Part shown: piece after piece, positions 60,682 to 64,000 of the stretch
Position numbering within the stretch: position 1 is the stretch's first letter
Layout: every line of letters starts with the position of its first letter
NCBI GenBank assembly: GCA_030583665.1
Contig: CP129469.1
Span: forward strand, 3,153,043-3,217,042
From: Candidatus Jettenia sp. AMX2
GTDB taxonomy: Bacteria > Planctomycetota > Brocadiia > Brocadiales > Brocadiaceae
Direction of reading: 5' to 3'
DNA: 64,000 nucleotides
Position numbers and translations under genes: made by a program
The notes under the pieces: model-generated
Told to the model about the DNA's origin: nothing
Databases searched by the model: none
Seen by the model: the letters and a program-made list of their open reading frames with translations, nothing else

Positions 60682-61040
60682 AATTCAAGAGATTTAATAA
60701 GCCGATTGTATTCATCGACAAGAATAATGTTTGGCTTCCAGTTCCTCGCGTCTTTATCTTCAAGAAGGCAGTAAGAAATAATAATAACCCGGTCACCCGG
60801 TTGTGCCCATCGTGCTGCAGCTCCGTTGAGACAAATAGTGCCTGAATTACGTTCCCCTTCAATGACGTAAGTTTCTATCCTTGTCCCGTTATTAATATTA
60901 AGCACCTGCACTCGCTCATAAGGCAACATATCCACCATATCAAGGAGAGCCTTGTCTATGGTGATACTGCCTTGATAAGCAAGGTTGGTTTCCGTTACTT
61001 TTGCAGCATGGATTTTTGCTTTACACATCTCCCTTAACAT
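60678..61040 (-). CDS. panD: Aspartate 1-decarboxylase
   Basis: A 120-residue precursor that makes beta-alanine for coenzyme A. Self-cleavage would occur between Gly24 and Ser25 in [10 protein letters not shown], leaving a pyruvoyl group. Later segments [18 protein letters not shown] and [13 protein letters not shown] are typical. GGAGAAGCT precedes the ATG. It overlaps lgt by four bases. Confidence 0.96.
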   Translation of the reverse strand: MLREMCKAKIHAAKVTETNLAYQGSITIDKALLDMVDMLPYERVQVLNINNGTRIETYVIEGERNSGTICLNGAAARWAQPGDRVIIISYCLLEDKDARNWKPNIILVDEYNRLIKSLEL

Positions 61041-61077
61041 AGCTTCTCCGTAAATACTATTCTATTAACCGTAATTA

Positions 61078-61437
61078 TCATTCCAGCGGAGGATAGTAAC
61101 TCCTGACGCATATCTTGACCAGATCGACAATTTCAGGGTCTTTCAGCTTTCCTTTAAAGCCTGGCATCTTTCGCTTGCCGTTAGCAACTGCGATAATCAA
61201 TCTCGAATCGGAAGCATTATCCTGCCATTTGGTTTTCGTGAAATTGGGGACTTTAAAAAATAATCGCCCGATAAGAGTGCCTTTTCCGTTTGCCTTGTGG
61301 CACGACTGGCATTCCCGCTCATATACTGCCCAGATACCTCCTCTTTCAGAAAGCGGTGGCTGTCTGGAGCACCCATAACTTACTAAAGTACTGAAACCAA
61401 TAACGGTTAAAGCAAATAATGTGCTGTATTTCTTCAT
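61078..61437 (-). CDS. Small monoheme cytochrome c with possible lipoprotein signal
   Basis: 119 residues from ATG 61437, after GGGAGAAAGTG. The hydrophobic start ends in LVSYGC-SRQPP, which may be a lipobox (Cys about 23), tethering it to a membrane. The heme site is CQSCHKANGKGTLIG and the axial Met is in GKRKMPGF. It is homologous to the two cytochromes at 45907-46684, but encoded 15 kb away. It lies 37 bases upstream of panD on the same strand. Confidence 0.9.
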   Translation of the reverse strand: MKKYSTLFALTVIGFSTLVSYGCSRQPPLSERGGIWAVYERECQSCHKANGKGTLIGRLFFKVPNFTKTKWQDNASDSRLIIAVANGKRKMPGFKGKLKDPEIVDLVKICVRSYYPPLE

Positions 61438-61578
61438 CACTTTCTCCCGGTTTTTGATGAAATCTTGTTAAAAATCCTGTAAAATATCTGCGTTTCAGGT
61501 ACCGTTTCTGACAGCGGGATTCCCAAACGATAAATATGAAAGTGTATCAAAAAACACAGTATAATCAAGTCACATATT

Positions 61579-62949
61579 TTACTCCGTATTCCTTGATGCT
61601 ATATTATCAGGGACTACCTTTACCTGAGTGGAAAGTTTGTACGTGTCTCCTGTTTCAGATATCAATTCAACTTCTCCCATGAAAGCGATAAATCCTTTTT
61701 GAGGAACAGGCACAAGGGCAGATGCCTGGCTGTTCCTATCCGTACAGGCTAATTCCTGGCTTGACCATGCATTGTTTCTAAAATCGCGTTCGTTGGACAT
61801 GGCAGTCCACAAACGGATTTTTTTTACGGGCCGGTTTACTTTGATCTCAATGCCTGCAGGTGCATCCTTTCCGTCCGTAAGATGCCATTCCACTTTGGGT
61901 AATTCCTGGCCATCAGCAATCATATGATACCATGCGGAGAGCGTTTGTATTGCTTCTTTTCCTCCACCGAGGTCATGACCGGCATTGGGTGTCTGATGAA
62001 CGTGTTTTGGTTCGGGGAGATCATCCCAATAGTGACGAAGCGCATCTACTACCCAATAAGGATCATTGGTGCCCAGCAGTAATAATTTTGGCATCGTGTA
62101 GCGCTGCCGGTAGCTGTAAGGATCAACCCATTCCCGGAGGGTAACCATATCAGGCTCGTCCATGCGGTCAACAAGATTACGACTGGTATAGTCAATGATT
62201 TTTTCACTCTGTTTACCATACATTTTTCTTGCCCAATCGGTCTGCTTTTTCATGTTAAGCATATCGATTACCATGGGAGCGATCGCTTTAACGCGCGGAT
62301 CTACTGCCGCGGTAAGCCACGTTGTCCATCCGCGTTTTGATGCTCCGGATACAACAAAGCGTGTGATTTCCTGGTCAAATGTCTTCCGGATGACTGCCTG
62401 TACTGCATCCATACCCCGAACGACACTTTTCACCATGGGGAATAACAAAGGCCAGGTTACATCTTTTGTGTCTAAATATTTTTCAAAGGTATATGCGATG
62501 AGCGCGTCTTCATAAAGGTCATGAAATAGTGGCTGGTTCGGAACGTTCGTGATGACTGCGGCAACGGTTCCTGCTCTTCGGGCAAGAAAGGATAACGATT
62601 CGATTTCCTTGCTTCCGTCTCCATCGCCTGTTACAAACAAAAATGCAATTTCAGGGTTGCGTATAAGAGCGGGGCGTACCACCTGTACATGGTGAGTCCA
62701 AAACAGCCCGCGCCAGGTTTGGGAGACTATTTCCATATGGAGAATGGTGGCATCATGAAGGGTTTTTTGTTTTTGGCATTTCCATATGAAGCTGGCATCC
62801 TTCTCTTTGATATAGTTTTCTAATAATTCTGCAAAAAGTGTATTGGTAAAAAGCATGAGAATGAAAAAGAAAACCCAGGAAAAGACAAAGCCAAATTTTA
62901 CCTGTCGAACCGTAGTGTTTTTGATAAAAAGGAAAGCATTAAGGGGCAT
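61579..62949 (-). CDS. PhoPQ-activated pathogenicity-related (PqaA-like) alpha/beta-hydrolase
   Basis: A 456-residue exported protein with a membrane/signal helix at about residues 19-38. The PqaA signature includes SQTWRGLFWTHHVQVVRPAL, FVTGDGDGSKEIE, FVVSGASKRGWTTWLTAAVD (nucleophile Ser) and LLLGTNDPYWVVDALRHYWD. His in NAGHDLGGG completes the triad. Despite the name, homologues are common in planctomycetes and environmental bacteria, and their role is unknown. No partner gene is evident. Confidence 0.92.
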   Translation of the reverse strand: MPLNAFLFIKNTTVRQVKFGFVFSWVFFFILMLFTNTLFAELLENYIKEKDASFIWKCQKQKTLHDATILHMEIVSQTWRGLFWTHHVQVVRPALIRNPEIAFLFVTGDGDGSKEIESLSFLARRAGTVAAVITNVPNQPLFHDLYEDALIAYTFEKYLDTKDVTWPLLFPMVKSVVRGMDAVQAVIRKTFDQEITRFVVSGASKRGWTTWLTAAVDPRVKAIAPMVIDMLNMKKQTDWARKMYGKQSEKIIDYTSRNLVDRMDEPDMVTLREWVDPYSYRQRYTMPKLLLLGTNDPYWVVDALRHYWDDLPEPKHVHQTPNAGHDLGGGKEAIQTLSAWYHMIADGQELPKVEWHLTDGKDAPAGIEIKVNRPVKKIRLWTAMSNERDFRNNAWSSQELACTDRNSQASALVPVPQKGFIAFMGEVELISETGDTYKLSTQVKVVPDNIASRNTE

Positions 62950-63028
62950 TTTTACGAAAGATACAAGAAATACAAAATGTATTATTGCCTGTGTTATGCC
63001 GTGTAAGGCAGCACAGGTTTCCCGTTAC

Positions 63029-63979
63029 CTAAAAAACAGGTCTGGGAAATAAACGCACTTGCTGGACAATTTCCGGTACCGCTTCTTCCCATTCAACAGC
63101 CATAATGTGGATGCCTGCCAGGCCCTTAATTTCTCTCACCTGCTCTATAACCTCAAGGCATATCTTAATACCTTCTTCCTTACCCTTCTTTGCGGCCGAT
63201 GCTGCCGTCATGCGGTTCATAATATCATCGGGTACCTCCATACCGGGTACATGGTATTTCATGTGCCTGGCCATACCGGCCGATTTAAGCGGAGCAACAC
63301 CAGCCAGGATAAAAACCTTTTCATGAAGGCCCATATCGGTAACCAGTTTCATCCAGTCCCGGAATTTTTTTACATTGTAAATAATCTGAGTCTGAACAAA
63401 ATCCGCACCGGCAGCAACCTTCTTGGCAAGTCTTATGGCACGGAATTGAAAAGGATCAGCAAATGGGTTTTCGGCTGCGCCAATAAAAAATCTTGGCTCC
63501 GATACTTTCAATTCCTGGCCAGATTGAAATTTTTTTTCATCCCGAAGGGTTTTTACCATGTGGATGAGTTGTATCGAATCGATATCAAAGACCCCTTTTG
63601 CCATTGGGTGGTCCCCGAATTTCTGGTGATCACCGGTTAAACAGAGAAGATTTTTTAAATCCAGGGCAGCGGCTCCCAGGAGGTCACTCTGGATGGCAAT
63701 GCGATTCCTGTCACGGCACGTCATCTGGATGATTGGTTCTAATCCGGCATCCATAAGAATCCTGCCGGAAGCTATACTGGACATGCGCACTACGGCCGTC
63801 TGACAGTCGGTAATATTAAAGGCATCTCCATAACCTTTCAGTATGACGGCTTTTTTTTCTATTGCAGAACGGTCGGCGCCACGTGGCGGACCAAGTTCTG
63901 CCGTAACAGCAAACTGTCCGCTTCGTAATAGTTTTTCTAAATTACTTCCGGATTTTACATTTATAGTGTTTTCAGGCAT
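63029..63979 (-). CDS. metF: Methylenetetrahydrofolate reductase
   Basis: A 316-residue TIM-barrel flavoprotein that reduces methylene- to methyl-tetrahydrofolate. TAELGPPRGADRSAIEKKAV starts the barrel. TCRDRNRIAIQSDLLGAAAL, LCLTGDH (FAD/folate site), AGADFVQTQIIYNVKKFRDW and LAGVAPLKSAGMARHMK follow. In an acetyl-CoA-pathway organism this is the step before the methyl branch delivers to the corrinoid protein. It belongs to the same pathway as the formate dehydrogenase at 1025-3700. Upstream control cannot be judged because only 21 bases remain. Confidence 0.94.
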   Translation of the reverse strand: MPENTINVKSGSNLEKLLRSGQFAVTAELGPPRGADRSAIEKKAVILKGYGDAFNITDCQTAVVRMSSIASGRILMDAGLEPIIQMTCRDRNRIAIQSDLLGAAALDLKNLLCLTGDHQKFGDHPMAKGVFDIDSIQLIHMVKTLRDEKKFQSGQELKVSEPRFFIGAAENPFADPFQFRAIRLAKKVAAGADFVQTQIIYNVKKFRDWMKLVTDMGLHEKVFILAGVAPLKSAGMARHMKYHVPGMEVPDDIMNRMTAASAAKKGKEEGIKICLEVIEQVREIKGLAGIHIMAVEWEEAVPEIVQQVRLFPRPVF

Positions 63980-64000
63980 AGTTGATACTTATTTTTTCCT

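Noticed and set aside
1-64000. tRNA, rRNA or CRISPR loci
   Set aside because: No T-loop-like GGTTCGAATCC segments with cloverleaf context, no rRNA stretches and no spacer arrays were seen on either strand.

Overview
The window is about 64 kb of a moderately AT-rich bacterial chromosome, dense in genes. It looks like an anaerobic planctomycete of the anammox type (Brocadiales). The basis is: a formate dehydrogenase and a methylenetetrahydrofolate reductase of the acetyl-CoA pathway at opposite ends, an ETF-quinone oxidoreductase, several small c-type cytochromes, two diheme peroxidase-like proteins, a B12-dependent ribonucleotide reductase, and families of interspersed palindromic repeats. This assignment is inference; no rRNA or hydrazine-metabolism gene is present to prove it.

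Layout. 1-3700: the end of an ETF-quinone oxidoreductase gene faces a formate dehydrogenase gene. The latter is preceded by two identical tandem ZTP riboswitches, each with its own terminator. 4.2-10.3 kb: a hypothetical membrane protein, transposase relics, class II ribonucleotide reductase, and a thioredoxin-like gene whose first active-site cysteine codon is UGA (probable selenoprotein). 10.3-16.2 kb: a lipoprotein metalloprotease, a heptosyltransferase and a sigma-54 two-component pair. 16.4-19.3 kb: a nitroreductase gene split by an intact IS1634-like element. 19.4-21.2 kb: a sterol-desaturase-like protein and a repeat-rich lipoprotein. 21.9-27.1 kb: a five-gene ABC-2 exporter operon. 27.8-31.4 kb: MsrB, a DUF4412-like protein, a sirtuin and a methyltransferase.

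31.4-36.9 kb is a decayed accessory region. It holds a REP-associated transposase relic with REP-like hairpins, DUF2283 relics, a CcbP-like calcium-binding protein, a MazF-type toxin-antitoxin pair with a frameshifted toxin, an IS5 relic, a zinc-ribbon protein with a HEPN-like motif, and broken integrase and DUF1016 genes.

36.9-44.5 kb returns to housekeeping: a sodium:solute symporter, a ketoacyl-ACP synthase, a GNAT protein, aroB and dprA. 44.9-56.4 kb is a mostly co-directional redox and oxygen-defence block: ferredoxin, His-rich secreted protein, two small cytochromes c, phosphofructokinase, FAD oxidoreductase, four-helix membrane protein, two MauG/CCP-like proteins, cysteine-dioxygenase-like protein, glutamate dehydrogenase, ferritin-like protein, DUF4405 protein and a Tat-signal superoxide dismutase. 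A sigma-54 promoter and a 124-bp MITE, whose ends match the IS1634-like element, lie upstream of it. 56.5-64 kb has a flavin reductase, a YbaK-type deacylase, a second nitroreductase, a DUF547 protein, lgt-panD, a third small cytochrome c, a PqaA-like protein and metF.

The most notable observations are the tandem ZTP riboswitches controlling formate dehydrogenase, the candidate UxxC selenoprotein with a bacterial SECIS-like hairpin, and the MITE/IS pair that share terminal repeats and six-base target duplications. No tRNA, rRNA or CRISPR array was seen.
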